Source: an uncultured Chitinophagaceae bacterium (GTDB lineage: Bacteria; Bacteroidota; Bacteroidia; Chitinophagales; Chitinophagaceae). Taken from it: a stretch of DNA of 64,000 bases. A program made the position numbers and the translations under genes. The stretch lies in NCBI GenBank assembly GCA_903895845.1, contig CAITVK010000114.1:62001-126000 (forward strand), in the 5' to 3' direction. Under the pieces are notes generated by a model that was given only the letters and a program-made list of their open reading frames with translations, was not told where the DNA came from and ran no database searches. Each line of letters starts with the position of its first letter. Within the stretch, counting starts at the first letter, position 1. This document shows, piece by piece, positions 17,347 to 27,074 of the stretch.

Positions 17347-17473
17347 ACCCAAAGCAATGTATTTGTGAAGGTAAAAGCTCCCTTGATATTTCAATAAGCT
17401 GGTGAAAGTGTTACTATCACTGGGTTTCGCAAGTGGTATGGGTTGTTTTTTAGTAACCTATACCTTCCTTAAA

Positions 17474-17513
17474 ACCCAACATCCCGAAAGTTGCAACTTT
17501 CGGGATGTTGGGT
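17474..17513. repeat. 40-bp perfect palindrome (REP-like)
   Basis: The left half reads ACCCAACATCCCGAAAGTTG and the right half is its exact reverse complement with no loop, centred on GTTGCAAC. A 32-bp version with the same centre lies at 54099-54130. It sits downstream of the minus-strand SNF2 promoter region and just after the stop of the esterase operon, so it may also act as a terminator of that minus-strand transcript. Confidence 0.95.
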
Positions 17514-17541
17514 AGACGTTGACAGTGTATTGTTGGTTCGC

Positions 17542-19068
17542 TTACTTTGCTATATCTGTGCGGAAGGGGCTGGCTGGTAAACCTTCTATATTATAAAGGT
17601 TTATCTGCGGGCATAATCTCCAACCCAATCGTACGGCTTCTGGTTTATTGATGCCTTCGGCAGAAACAATCACTTTATTATCCTTGATGACTGCTGTTGC
17701 AGGCACAAACTTCTTGTCGGAGCCAGCAATTGCAAAGTCTTTTAGGTCGCCATCTTTAGCCACTAATCCTTTGCCGGAATGGGTAAAACTTAGCTCTATT
17801 GTATTCCCAACCACCTTCATGGATTGATAGATGGGCCCCATGAATTCTATCTTCTCTTTATACACTAACCCCCTTGCTGCCAATGCCAAGCGTTCGCCTA
17901 CTGGTTGTTTGTTACCCGGATGAACGTCCAATGTATCGTCGGCATCGTTTATAACAGTCATTGAAGTATTAGGTATTTTCTGATAAGTCAGCAATTGTGC
18001 TTCCCTCAATTCAGGCTGATGCCCCTTCCAACCTGGAATCTGAACAATCATAAAAGGGAAGTCGCCGATGCCCCACAAGCTTCTCCAATTGTTGATGAGG
18101 GTAGGCAATAAGGTACGGTATTGAATACCCTGACCGCCATTTGCCTCGCCCTGATACCACACCGCCCCCTTGATAGCATAAGGCGCCAAAGGCAAAATCA
18201 TGGTGTTGTACAAACCACTCGGCCCACCACGTTCAGCAGGGGTTAGCGGCGCAGCAGGTTTGCGGGGAATTTCCTTGTGCGCTTCTACGGCCTTAGCAGA
18301 ATCGGCACTATACTTAGCCATTGTTTTGGCAATGTCGTCGTTGTATTTAGCCAACTTAGCAGGGAACTCAGCAAGGGCTTTGTAGTAATTTTCTAAGATT
18401 GGTTTGAGGAGCGGATTGGCCTCCAAAGAGTCTTTACTAATCCAGTTTTGGGCAGCCGTACCGCCGTAAGAAGAATTGATGATACCAATTGGAATCTTGA
18501 TTTTCTTCTGCAATTCCCTTGCAAACAGATAAGCCACCGCAGAGAAATCTTTTACTGTAGTAGTATCGCAAACATACCATTTGCCATTAGCATCAGAAAC
18601 AGGCGCAGGGATATCCTCACTCTTTTTGAGCGGGACTTTATATTGGTGAATCATGGAATAGTTAGCCGCATCAGCGATAATTTCACTCACTTTAGGATAG
18701 TTGCCAATAGCCCTGATGGAACGAACTGGAAAGCCCATATTGCTTTGACCGCTACACAGGAATACATCACCCACTAAGATATTCTTGATTGTAACGGTTT
18801 TGCTACCAGAGATAGTCATGATGAAAGGACCACCTTCTTTTAGTGGATTCAACTTAGCAATCCATTTGCCATTGGTGGCTGTAGCGGTTATTTTTTGACC
18901 AGCAAACTCTACGGTAACAGTTTCACCATCGTTGGCAGTTCCCCAAACTGGCACCGCAACACCCCGTTGCAAAATCATGTTATCGGTAAAAAGACTGTTA
19001 GGTTTCAACTGAGCAAAACCGCTTGCACAAAGCAAGAAAAAGAAAAGAATAACGACTGAATGTTTCAT
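17542..19068 (-). CDS. sialate O-acetylesterase-like SGNH hydrolase 1
   Basis: A 508-residue exported enzyme (signal peptide ending SGFAQ, residue 20). A beta-sandwich (about 21-95) precedes the SGNH domain with nucleophile Ser109 in CSGQSNM, a GAVWYQGEAN block, and the Asp381-x-His383 pair in DVHPGNK. This is the SASA-type family (DUF303), which removes acetyl groups from sialic acid or plant polysaccharides; the substrate is not readable. It is the last of four same-strand genes (esterase 3, GH2 enzyme, esterase 2, esterase 1), 63 bp after esterase 2. A small insert (about 215-265, rich in Lys/Ala) is shared with esterase 3. Confidence 0.9.
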   Translation of the reverse strand: MKHSVVILFFFLLCASGFAQLKPNSLFTDNMILQRGVAVPVWGTANDGETVTVEFAGQKITATATNGKWIAKLNPLKEGGPFIMTISGSKTVTIKNILVGDVFLCSGQSNMGFPVRSIRAIGNYPKVSEIIADAANYSMIHQYKVPLKKSEDIPAPVSDANGKWYVCDTTTVKDFSAVAYLFARELQKKIKIPIGIINSSYGGTAAQNWISKDSLEANPLLKPILENYYKALAEFPAKLAKYNDDIAKTMAKYSADSAKAVEAHKEIPRKPAAPLTPAERGGPSGLYNTMILPLAPYAIKGAVWYQGEANGGQGIQYRTLLPTLINNWRSLWGIGDFPFMIVQIPGWKGHQPELREAQLLTYQKIPNTSMTVINDADDTLDVHPGNKQPVGERLALAARGLVYKEKIEFMGPIYQSMKVVGNTIELSFTHSGKGLVAKDGDLKDFAIAGSDKKFVPATAVIKDNKVIVSAEGINKPEAVRLGWRLCPQINLYNIEGLPASPFRTDIAK

Positions 19069-19131
19069 ATTTACTATTTATTAAAAGTTTATTTACTAAT
19101 GAAAAAGTGCTTAACGATAACCTTTTACTTA

Positions 19132-20661
19132 CTACTTAACTGGCAATTCCCAAGTATCTGTCCTAAACACCGCAGCAGGTAGATCAGTTTTATTCCAAAA
19201 GTTTAAATCAGGCCAAGGATGATCCGCCCAACCATACCTGACCGACTTAGGATTGGCGACATTTGGGCTGTTGACAATTACTTTATCGCCTTCGATAGTC
19301 GCGTTTCCAACATAGAACTTCTTATCCTCTCCTGCAATGGTAAAGCCAGTAAGGGCAGTATCCTTAGCAACTAATCCCCCACCAATATGAGAAAAACTGA
19401 GGATTGCTTTATTGCCTTTAAATTCTACATTCTTATACAAAGGCCCAGAATATTCTATCTTCTTACCATAAGCCAACGCATCGGCTGCCAATACCAATCT
19501 TGCACCCAACGGTTCCTTTCTTTTGTAGTGCACATCGCCATCGGGTTCAACTAAGTCGGTGGTGACTAACAATGCGGTGTTCGGTTCACTTAAAGCAGAG
19601 CGCTGCGCATCACTGACTGTTGCGATGCCACTAGGTAAAGTAGGGTCGGTGGTTTTCTTTCTATTCGGGCAAAGCTGAACTATGAAGAACGGAATATTCC
19701 CTTGACCCCATTCGCCACGCCATTCTTTTATGAGTGCAGGTAATAGTTGATAGTAGGTATTAGCGCGCCCTACATAACTGTTGTTTTCTCCCTGATACCA
19801 GACCATTCCTTTAATAGCAAAAGGAATTAAAGGGGCAATCATTCCATTATACAAAACATTCGGACCGCGATAATCTCCCACTATCCCTGCAGGCGCAGGC
19901 GGTGCAGGCAAGTGTTGTTGTTTGGCGGCTTCTTTATCGGCATTGTATTTATCAATTACTGGTTTCATCTTTTCTTTTCTACGCTCATATTCAGCACGAG
20001 CAAGTGTTGGATCATTGTTGTTATCCTTTGGTAAACCTAAATCCATCAAAGTCTTTTCATTAATCCAAGCTTCAATGGGTGTTCCGCCAAAAGAAGAGTT
20101 GATGATACCAATTGGGACGCCTAACTCTTTCTGCAGCTTACTACCAAACCAATAAGCAGTGGCAGAGAAACGTAAGGTTGTAGCAGGACTTGATGCTACC
20201 CATTTGCAAGCCACTTCAGTTTGAGGGGTGTCTTTTGAATTGTGCGGAATAGTTACCAAACGAAGCATGTCATTGGCTGAATTGGCGACGGCTTCTTTTC
20301 CGGCGGTATCATAAATCATTGCCCTTTCCATATTACTTTGTCCACTACACAACCAAACTTCACCTACCAAAATATTTTTGATAGTAACTGTGTTAGTCCC
20401 TCTAATGGTCATGGCAAAAGGGCCTCCTGCTTTTAATGGTTTCAAGCTTACTTTCCACTTGCCTTCTTTAGCGGTAGTGGTCAGCTTCTGTCCCTCAAAC
20501 TCTACTGTTACATTTTCACCTTCCGAGGCTGTACCCCAAACAGGCACATTGGTTTCTCTTTGTAACACCATATTATCACTAAAAAGACTAGCAGGTTTTA
20601 CCTGCGCAAAACCAATTGCTAGAAGAAAGCAAGAAGCGATGCTTGTTATTGTATGTTTCAT
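19132..20661 (-). CDS. sialate O-acetylesterase-like SGNH hydrolase 2
   Basis: A 509-residue paralogue of its neighbours. It has a signal peptide ending GFAQ (residue 20), Ser109 in CSGQSNM, the block GMVWYQGENN and Asp376-x-His378 in DVHYKRKEPLG. The N-terminal beta-sandwich and motif positions match the other two esterases almost residue for residue. It differs in the catalytic His surroundings (HYKRKE rather than HPxxKQ) and in a longer loop after the oxyanion block, suggesting a different acetylated substrate. The gene is 81 bp downstream of the GH2 gene and very likely in the same operon. Confidence 0.9.
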   Translation of the reverse strand: MKHTITSIASCFLLAIGFAQVKPASLFSDNMVLQRETNVPVWGTASEGENVTVEFEGQKLTTTAKEGKWKVSLKPLKAGGPFAMTIRGTNTVTIKNILVGEVWLCSGQSNMERAMIYDTAGKEAVANSANDMLRLVTIPHNSKDTPQTEVACKWVASSPATTLRFSATAYWFGSKLQKELGVPIGIINSSFGGTPIEAWINEKTLMDLGLPKDNNNDPTLARAEYERRKEKMKPVIDKYNADKEAAKQQHLPAPPAPAGIVGDYRGPNVLYNGMIAPLIPFAIKGMVWYQGENNSYVGRANTYYQLLPALIKEWRGEWGQGNIPFFIVQLCPNRKKTTDPTLPSGIATVSDAQRSALSEPNTALLVTTDLVEPDGDVHYKRKEPLGARLVLAADALAYGKKIEYSGPLYKNVEFKGNKAILSFSHIGGGLVAKDTALTGFTIAGEDKKFYVGNATIEGDKVIVNSPNVANPKSVRYGWADHPWPDLNFWNKTDLPAAVFRTDTWELPVK

Positions 20662-20742
20662 AAACTAATTTTTTAAGTTACTGGTTACAGGAATCAGGTT
20701 GCAGGTACTTGTAACTAGTAACCTGATTCCTAAAACCCGCCT

Positions 20743-23700
20743 TTAATTCCCAAAGAATTTCAATGCTTCTACAATAGTCGTCACCAATTTAGGTGTGAAT
20801 GCCTTGAAGAAATCAGAGTTTATCAAGGTCAAATCCTTTTTATCCTGATTGATGTATTCAGGTGTCTTGTCCATCATAAAGCCATAAGTATCGTTGACCA
20901 ACACACTATTTGCCTCCATTATTTTCTTCACCCGTTGATTGAGAAGATTAATCTTATCATTATTCAATTCTCCAAACCAAGCAGTAGGTAAAGGTGCTTG
21001 TGTACCCCACATTAGCTTTGCACCCGTATTCTTTAGCGTAGTTACGAGGGTTAAAACTTCACTATCAAACTTCTTCAAGCCTTCTTCCGAGAAATCATTT
21101 ACGCCATCATAGCCAATGGATAAATAAATAACATCGTACTTTGTTCCGCCCAATGCACTCTCTACATTACTATTAAATGCCTTAGGATTATTTACCGAAA
21201 CACCAGAATAAGATACATTACCAAAGCCAGTTAGCTTCTTGATAATCTCTGGGGCAACTGCCAACATTCTGCTATCAGTCAACAATAAAATCTTGCGTTG
21301 TTTACCATCCGAACTGCCGCCCATATCATACAACACCGAAGGTAGACTATCCAATGGTTTCAATTGGGCAAGTTGTTGTTCCACCTTTGCCAGTCTTACT
21401 TTCTGGTCTGCTGCTGCGGTGAAATCAAATACATCTTTTTTATCTGGGAAATATGAAGTACTTAAGCTACACTCCCAATTTGTCATTATTTGATGCATGA
21501 TATCTTCCCCTTTTACATCACCATTTATCAAATCCAATTGGCAAAGCATATACTCACCCTTGCCTTGTTTTATACTTGCCAATACTGGGTCACGATTTAA
21601 ATACCACATTGCCTGACGCATATCTTTTCCTTCATTAATGTATTCAGCGCCAAAAGGCGGCACACTCCAATCGTTCCGCCAATTACTAATCAATATCCTA
21701 AAGCTATCATTAACTGAAACAGGAGAAATACCTTTCATCTTCACGCCATTATAAAACATTGTCTTACCATTCCAATTGAGGGAAATGTTAGATAAACCAG
21801 ATAAGAAGGGATCATAGTTGGGTTCAAAAGGTTGAGGGATAACAACGCTATCATAATATTCAACCCCAGTTTTAGGCGTACTTCTCAATGTCCAACTTGT
21901 AGCGGCTTTTACGCAACCTGCCTTTTCGTCTAAAAAAGGGTTTGTTAGGGTAAGGCTATCACTTATAAGTTTTTGATAACTCTGAACAGTTTTATAAGTA
22001 ATATGATAAACTAAAACCTTACCGCCTTTTACTTCAAATGATTTAATACTTTTTATTTCTTCATCCGTTAAGGAGTGCATTCTTGCATCAATAAATAGTA
22101 CTTCAATATTTTTCAGTGAACCGGAATTGATAACAGTGATAGGTAACGCATGGTTACCCATATTTTCAAACCATTTTAAAAAATCAGAATTCCCAAATAC
22201 AGCTGTTGTCTTAGCTTTTACAATTGGATTATAACTAGTCGCTGCCTCAATTAAATTATGAAGTAACCAACCTGCAGCAGGTTCTGTTTCGATTGATTCA
22301 GGTATTTTTAATGTGGTTACCCAATGACAACCCTTTCCTAAATACATTTCATCAAGTGCAGACGTTTTTCCATCCTTATCTCCTGATATTAAAATACGCG
22401 AATTTCTATTAGGAATTGGAAAATGTTCTAAATAATCCGAAGGAAAAAGTGAGGGAATTGAATTATGACGATGCTGATAAATACCACCATATTCATTACC
22501 ACCTTTCCAATAAGTGAGTTCTTCTTGACCAATACCATTTAGCAATTTATAGTTAGCACCATTCACAAATAGTCGCGCGGACCCTTTTGCCAAAAATTTT
22601 TCATTCTTATAAAAATGAATGACTTTTAATCCTGTTGATACCTGTGCTTGAGTTGTTTGTAGGAGCATTTCGTTAGTTACTAATAATATATCAGCATCAA
22701 CAGTTGTTGACGATTTAGAAAGTTTAGTAAAAGGAATGTTAGTCTTTGTAAGCGCCTTTATTAGTAAGCCCTCATCATCTAGCACTGCCAATGTTTTCCC
22801 ATTCAAATGCAATAACGAAGCTGATAGCCTTGGATAAATATGTCCTTCACGAACATCACGATAACCGGGCTTTCCTTGATACCAAAACTCTCTTACAATC
22901 TGGATTGGTGTAGCAGTAGTTACTGTAGGAATCGTAAAATTCCACTCTACATTCCTCAACATTGTTCCGGGTTGCAGGCTTTGCTTTTTGATGGTTTCGG
23001 ATAAGATGATACCCGTTGGTGTTTCTATCTTGCAATGGATTTCATCTACAAAACGCAAATCATCATACTGCAACAAAGGTGTTTTGATGATTGTATTTTC
23101 TCCTCCAAAGAAAGAAAAGTTCTTGCTGTCATACGGGAAACGCACCCATTTCATATCCTCTGCAAAGATGTAATAACCCGGGTTGGGTTCATAGACTGGC
23201 AAAGTAGAATCCCATATATTAACAGGGGTGGCACACGGCAATACTTGTCTTGGTTTTACACCCGGCCCTTCCAATGTTTTGTAGGTGGGGGCAACGCCAC
23301 GATAACGATTAAAGGGTTGCCAACGAAAAAACACACAACCAAAGTCCCAAGGACTCACAGCATTTACACGATGGAGACTGCCATCGAAAGTTTTGCCTTC
23401 CCTGATTAAATCGAAAGCATATTTTATTTCATTATTTCCATCGCGGTAGATACCTGTTGCATAATCTTGCGCAATTACTTCGTAGCCCGCGGTACCATTT
23501 CCTAAAGGACGATTGGGTTGCCAAACTTCGCCACATTCATCCCAAACCATCGGTTTCTTAGGGCCATATTGTTCCCACTCTGTAAACACAGAGTCGGTGT
23601 TATAATGGTGACCAATAATATCTCCGTGCGTAGAAAACGCACTAAAGTCGGACGCAAAAGCAGGACGGGTCTTATCAATAGAATGAGCTTTATTTATCAA

Positions 23701-24951
23701 CCAAGGCTTCTCACCCCCACCTTGCCAACGCAATTCGTTGGATACACTCCAAGTGAAAATGGAAGGATGATTAATGAGGTTCTTCATCATATCGCCCAAG
23801 TGCTTCTCTGCAAATACGGTATCAGCAGCTACTTTAAAGTGAAAAGCAGGTTCAGCTTCTAGCAAGAAACCTTCTTCGTCAGCCACTTCATATAGTATTT
23901 TGTGTTTTGGATAAACATGCAAACGCATAAAGTTTACACCTATCTTTTTCAACTCCCTAAACCAAGTTTTGAAGTATTCCCTCGTTCCTTCAATATCCCC
24001 CAAATAATGTTCTCCATGTCCTCGCAAATACAATAATCTGCCATTCATATACAGCTTTGCATCTCCCCAAGTAATTTCCCTAAAGCCAAACCGTTCCTTT
24101 TGCCAATCAATCACTTTTCCTTCTTTGGTATATAAAACGGTATTGAAATGATACAAATATGGGTCGTGTGGAAACCAAAGATGTGGATTATCCCAAGACG
24201 AATTGATGGTAATGGTCTGTGTAGTTTTAGGTTGAAGCGTTTGTTCGCCACCATCAATTGTTTTCACCACTTTTCCAGAGGAATCGGTGATGAAATATTT
24301 AATAATGAAAGTCTGTTTGGTATCGGTTGTATTATTTATCGGAACATCACATTCAATATTCTTTTTGGCAAAGGAAGTACGCACCACCACCCCTTGTTCT
24401 ACAAAGATGTCGGGTAAAGCGAGCAAGGATACATCATCCCAAATGCCTTTGCTACCCATACTTTCCCCACCGCTCAGTCTTGTTGCTTCATCTTCAACCC
24501 GTATTTGCAGGGTATGATTTCCCGAAGAGATATTTTTACCCAAATCAAAGTTCTTGGCACTATAACCATCATGAATGGTATCGAAAGTTTTCCCTTCAAA
24601 CAGTACCGAATAGTTTTGAAAGCAACCATCAACATGCAAGCGTAGATTCTTTGTTTTCAAGGCATCAGTCACTACTAAATTTCTTTCATACATCGCCCCT
24701 TTCGTCCACTTTCTTGGGTAGTTAAACGCGTCCCAATAAGGCTTTCCCCACTTGCCACCCCACACATTGGTATAACAACCCGGCACTTGAATCTGCGTTT
24801 GTTGATGGTCGTTATTATTGGTAAAATTCCATAAACCATTCAAGCAGATTTCTTGCCGGACAGGCTTTGTAGGGAACGAAAAAGTAGTGGATTGAGAGAA
24901 TCCTAACTGAAAAACGCAAGCAACAAGTGCAGTGAGAAGAATTTTTTTCAT
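20743..24951 (-). CDS. GH2-family glycosidase with degenerate C-terminal SGNH-like domain
   Basis: A 1,402-residue exported enzyme (signal peptide MKKILLTALVACVFQLGFSQ). The frame runs further upstream to 25038, but the internal Met gives a proper signal peptide. The sugar-binding sandwich (about 40-180), Ig-like domain (190-300) and TIM barrel (about 300-600) are typical of GH2; acid/base Glu406 (SNELRW) and nucleophile candidate Glu472 (MVWDECGEVW) are visible. The long middle part (about 610-1200) is unassigned. The last 200 residues look like an SGNH fold: TDSR replaces the usual GDS motif and the expected Asp-x-x-His is KDLTLINS, lacking His. The partner esterases suggest attack on an acetylated beta-linked polysaccharide. 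Confidence 0.88.
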   Translation of the reverse strand: MKKILLTALVACVFQLGFSQSTTFSFPTKPVRQEICLNGLWNFTNNNDHQQTQIQVPGCYTNVWGGKWGKPYWDAFNYPRKWTKGAMYERNLVVTDALKTKNLRLHVDGCFQNYSVLFEGKTFDTIHDGYSAKNFDLGKNISSGNHTLQIRVEDEATRLSGGESMGSKGIWDDVSLLALPDIFVEQGVVVRTSFAKKNIECDVPINNTTDTKQTFIIKYFITDSSGKVVKTIDGGEQTLQPKTTQTITINSSWDNPHLWFPHDPYLYHFNTVLYTKEGKVIDWQKERFGFREITWGDAKLYMNGRLLYLRGHGEHYLGDIEGTREYFKTWFRELKKIGVNFMRLHVYPKHKILYEVADEEGFLLEAEPAFHFKVAADTVFAEKHLGDMMKNLINHPSIFTWSVSNELRWQGGGEKPWLINKAHSIDKTRPAFASDFSAFSTHGDIIGHHYNTDSVFTEWEQYGPKKPMVWDECGEVWQPNRPLGNGTAGYEVIAQDYATGIYRDGNNEIKYAFDLIREGKTFDGSLHRVNAVSPWDFGCVFFRWQPFNRYRGVAPTYKTLEGPGVKPRQVLPCATPVNIWDSTLPVYEPNPGYYIFAEDMKWVRFPYDSKNFSFFGGENTIIKTPLLQYDDLRFVDEIHCKIETPTGIILSETIKKQSLQPGTMLRNVEWNFTIPTVTTATPIQIVREFWYQGKPGYRDVREGHIYPRLSASLLHLNGKTLAVLDDEGLLIKALTKTNIPFTKLSKSSTTVDADILLVTNEMLLQTTQAQVSTGLKVIHFYKNEKFLAKGSARLFVNGANYKLLNGIGQEELTYWKGGNEYGGIYQHRHNSIPSLFPSDYLEHFPIPNRNSRILISGDKDGKTSALDEMYLGKGCHWVTTLKIPESIETEPAAGWLLHNLIEAATSYNPIVKAKTTAVFGNSDFLKWFENMGNHALPITVINSGSLKNIEVLFIDARMHSLTDEEIKSIKSFEVKGGKVLVYHITYKTVQSYQKLISDSLTLTNPFLDEKAGCVKAATSWTLRSTPKTGVEYYDSVVIPQPFEPNYDPFLSGLSNISLNWNGKTMFYNGVKMKGISPVSVNDSFRILISNWRNDWSVPPFGAEYINEGKDMRQAMWYLNRDPVLASIKQGKGEYMLCQLDLINGDVKGEDIMHQIMTNWECSLSTSYFPDKKDVFDFTAAADQKVRLAKVEQQLAQLKPLDSLPSVLYDMGGSSDGKQRKILLLTDSRMLAVAPEIIKKLTGFGNVSYSGVSVNNPKAFNSNVESALGGTKYDVIYLSIGYDGVNDFSEEGLKKFDSEVLTLVTTLKNTGAKLMWGTQAPLPTAWFGELNNDKINLLNQRVKKIMEANSVLVNDTYGFMMDKTPEYINQDKKDLTLINSDFFKAFTPKLVTTIVEALKFFGN

Positions 24952-25093
24952 AAACATAAAGTTTGCCATAAAGGCATTAATATTAATTGTCACAAAGACG
25001 CAAAGACAGAAAGAAGTACGAAGACAAAAAAGAAACAAATCCGCTTTTCAATCAACCAAACATCATTTTCTTGTTTAAGACTCCTATTTATTT

Positions 25094-25301
25094 CATCAAG
25101 AAAACGAAAAATATCATCAAGTAATTCAATTTCTTCATCAAGAAAATGAAAAAAGTCATCAAGTAATCCGATTACTTGATCAAGAAGATGAAAAAAGTAA
25201 TCAATAAATCAAATTACTTCATCAAGAAAATGAAAAACTTCATCAAAAAATTCAATTAAGTGATGAAGTTTTTCGAATACTTGATGAAGAAAATACCTGT
25301 T
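25094..25301. repeat. 21-bp tandem array III (CATCAAG type)
   Basis: Ten 21-bp units, alternating CATCAAGAAAATGAAAAAAG-like and CATCAAGTAATTCAATTACT-like forms (a 42-bp dimer), with decay towards the right end. The array runs directly into the stop codon of esterase 3 at 25302. On the minus strand the units read as heptads of the form LD-E/D-x-x-x-F/L, broken by one stop codon. It lies 143 bp upstream of the GH2 start and fills that gap. Confidence 0.9.
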
Positions 25302-26828
25302 TTACTCAACATCAGTCCTAAAAGGAGAGGCGGGCAAGCCCTCTTGGTTAAATAAATTTCCATTAGGAACACTTGTAAACCCATACCTGACAGCCAACGG
25401 AAAAGAGATAGCCGGATTGGATACAATTACTTTATTACCACTGATAACGGCCGTTGCAGGAACAAACTTTTTATCTGGTCCACAGATAAAAAAGCCGGTT
25501 AACTCGCCACCATCTTTGGCCACTAATCCTTTGCCGGTATGTGTGAAAGAGAGTTCCACATCAGTTCCTCTCACTACATAATTCTCAAAAAGAGGTCCTG
25601 AGTACTCAATCTTTTCTTTATATGCCAATGCCCTTGCAGCCAATGCAAGCCTTTCGCCAACAGGTTGCTTGTGGTTAGGGTGAATGTCTGTAGAGTCGCC
25701 ACAATCAGTAGTAACCACCATTGCTACATTAGGAACTTTGTTTAATGTAAGTAACTGCGCTTCCCTTATCATTGGGTCGGCGCTTTTAAAAGGAGCTATC
25801 TGAACGTAGAGAAAAGGAAAATCGCCCTCATTCCAGTGCTGCCTCCAATCGGTAATCATAGTTGGAAACAGGGTTTGATATTGCTTTCCGCGACCACCAT
25901 TGCTTTCTCCTTGATACCAGATTACACCTTTAATTGCATACGGAATCAGCGGATTAATCATGGCATTATACAAGCCTCCTGAACCACCTATTGGATTACG
26001 TGGAGGAGCAGGTTTTGGCGGAAAAGGTTTGTGGGCAGCCAATGCCACAAGGGTATCGGCCGCATATTTAGCTATTATGGCTGGCAAATCTTTCTTGTAT
26101 TTTGCCATTGCATCGGGATATTCCATTCTGGCTTTGTCATATTGCTCAGCCAAAACTTTCAACTCAGGGTTAGCTTCCAACGCCGCTCTTGTTGTCCAGT
26201 TTTCAGCAGGCGTACCACCAACGGAAGAGAATAACATTCCAACAGGTACTTGATATTTTTTATACAATTCGCGGGCAAAGAAGAAACCAACAGCACTAAA
26301 TTCTTTTACGGTAGCCGTATCGCAAACAACCCATTTGGAGTTTACATCTGTAAACATTGTATCTGCCAAATTGGTTTTTATGAAGTAATTGTGAGGTACA
26401 AAGTATTGACGGATTGCAGGGTAATTAGCAGAAGCTGCTTCAGCAACCCAGTTAACGATTGGTTTTTGTCCATTACGCAAACCAAGCTGACGTTCCATAT
26501 TGCTTTGTCCGCTACAAACCCAGACTTCACCCACTAAAATGTTCTGGATGGTGATGGTATTTTCGCCAGAGATAGTCATTTTGAAAGGGCCTCCCGCTTT
26601 TAATGGTTTCAATTTAAGCATCCATTTGCCATCCTTGGCGATGGTGGTTACTTTCTGACCATTAAATTCGACAGTCACTTTCTCACTGTCATTGGCAGTA
26701 CCCCAAATGGGCACGGCAACACCACGTTGCAAAACCATATTGTCGGAGAATAAGCTGTTAGGCTTCACGGTAGCAAAACTTTTTGCAAACATCATTACAA
26801 GCAAACCAAGTACAAGACTTTTTTTCAT
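25302..26828 (-). CDS. sialate O-acetylesterase-like SGNH hydrolase 3
   Basis: A 508-residue paralogue of esterases 1 and 2 (signal peptide ending KSFA, residue 19). Ser109 in CSGQSNM, the block GVIWYQGESNGG and Asp381-x-His383 in DIHPNHKQ are present. It is closer to esterase 1 than to 2, with the same HPxxKQPVGERLALAAR stretch and the same Lys/Ala-rich insert. It is the first gene of the cluster; the 21-bp array separates it from the GH2 gene, so the downstream genes may have a separate promoter or processing site. A divergent gene starts 247 bp away on the plus strand. Confidence 0.9.
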   Translation of the reverse strand: MKKSLVLGLLVMMFAKSFATVKPNSLFSDNMVLQRGVAVPIWGTANDSEKVTVEFNGQKVTTIAKDGKWMLKLKPLKAGGPFKMTISGENTITIQNILVGEVWVCSGQSNMERQLGLRNGQKPIVNWVAEAASANYPAIRQYFVPHNYFIKTNLADTMFTDVNSKWVVCDTATVKEFSAVGFFFARELYKKYQVPVGMLFSSVGGTPAENWTTRAALEANPELKVLAEQYDKARMEYPDAMAKYKKDLPAIIAKYAADTLVALAAHKPFPPKPAPPRNPIGGSGGLYNAMINPLIPYAIKGVIWYQGESNGGRGKQYQTLFPTMITDWRQHWNEGDFPFLYVQIAPFKSADPMIREAQLLTLNKVPNVAMVVTTDCGDSTDIHPNHKQPVGERLALAARALAYKEKIEYSGPLFENYVVRGTDVELSFTHTGKGLVAKDGGELTGFFICGPDKKFVPATAVISGNKVIVSNPAISFPLAVRYGFTSVPNGNLFNQEGLPASPFRTDVE

Positions 26829-27074
26829 ATCGTTTTATTTTTTTCCTTATTACAAGCAATTATACTCTAAAAAAAAGCATTGGTTTAATCGGTAAATAGA
26901 GGTAGGTAAAGAATTTGTAAAAGAACTGTAATTTTGACGATTAAACTATGCTTTGTGATGCAAAATATAGTTTTGTTGGGGCAGAATAAGGATTAACTGT
27001 TTAATGTAAAAATCAGGGAAAATAATAAACAGGATATTCCGTGTAATAAAGACTACACTTGCATTAAAAGCTAT

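Noticed and set aside
17474-17513. Terminal inverted repeat of an insertion sequence
   Set aside because: The palindrome is a single self-complementary site with no transposase or target duplication nearby.
17542-26828. Full polysaccharide utilisation locus
   Set aside because: No SusC, SusD or hybrid regulator is present in the window, so only an enzyme cluster is claimed.
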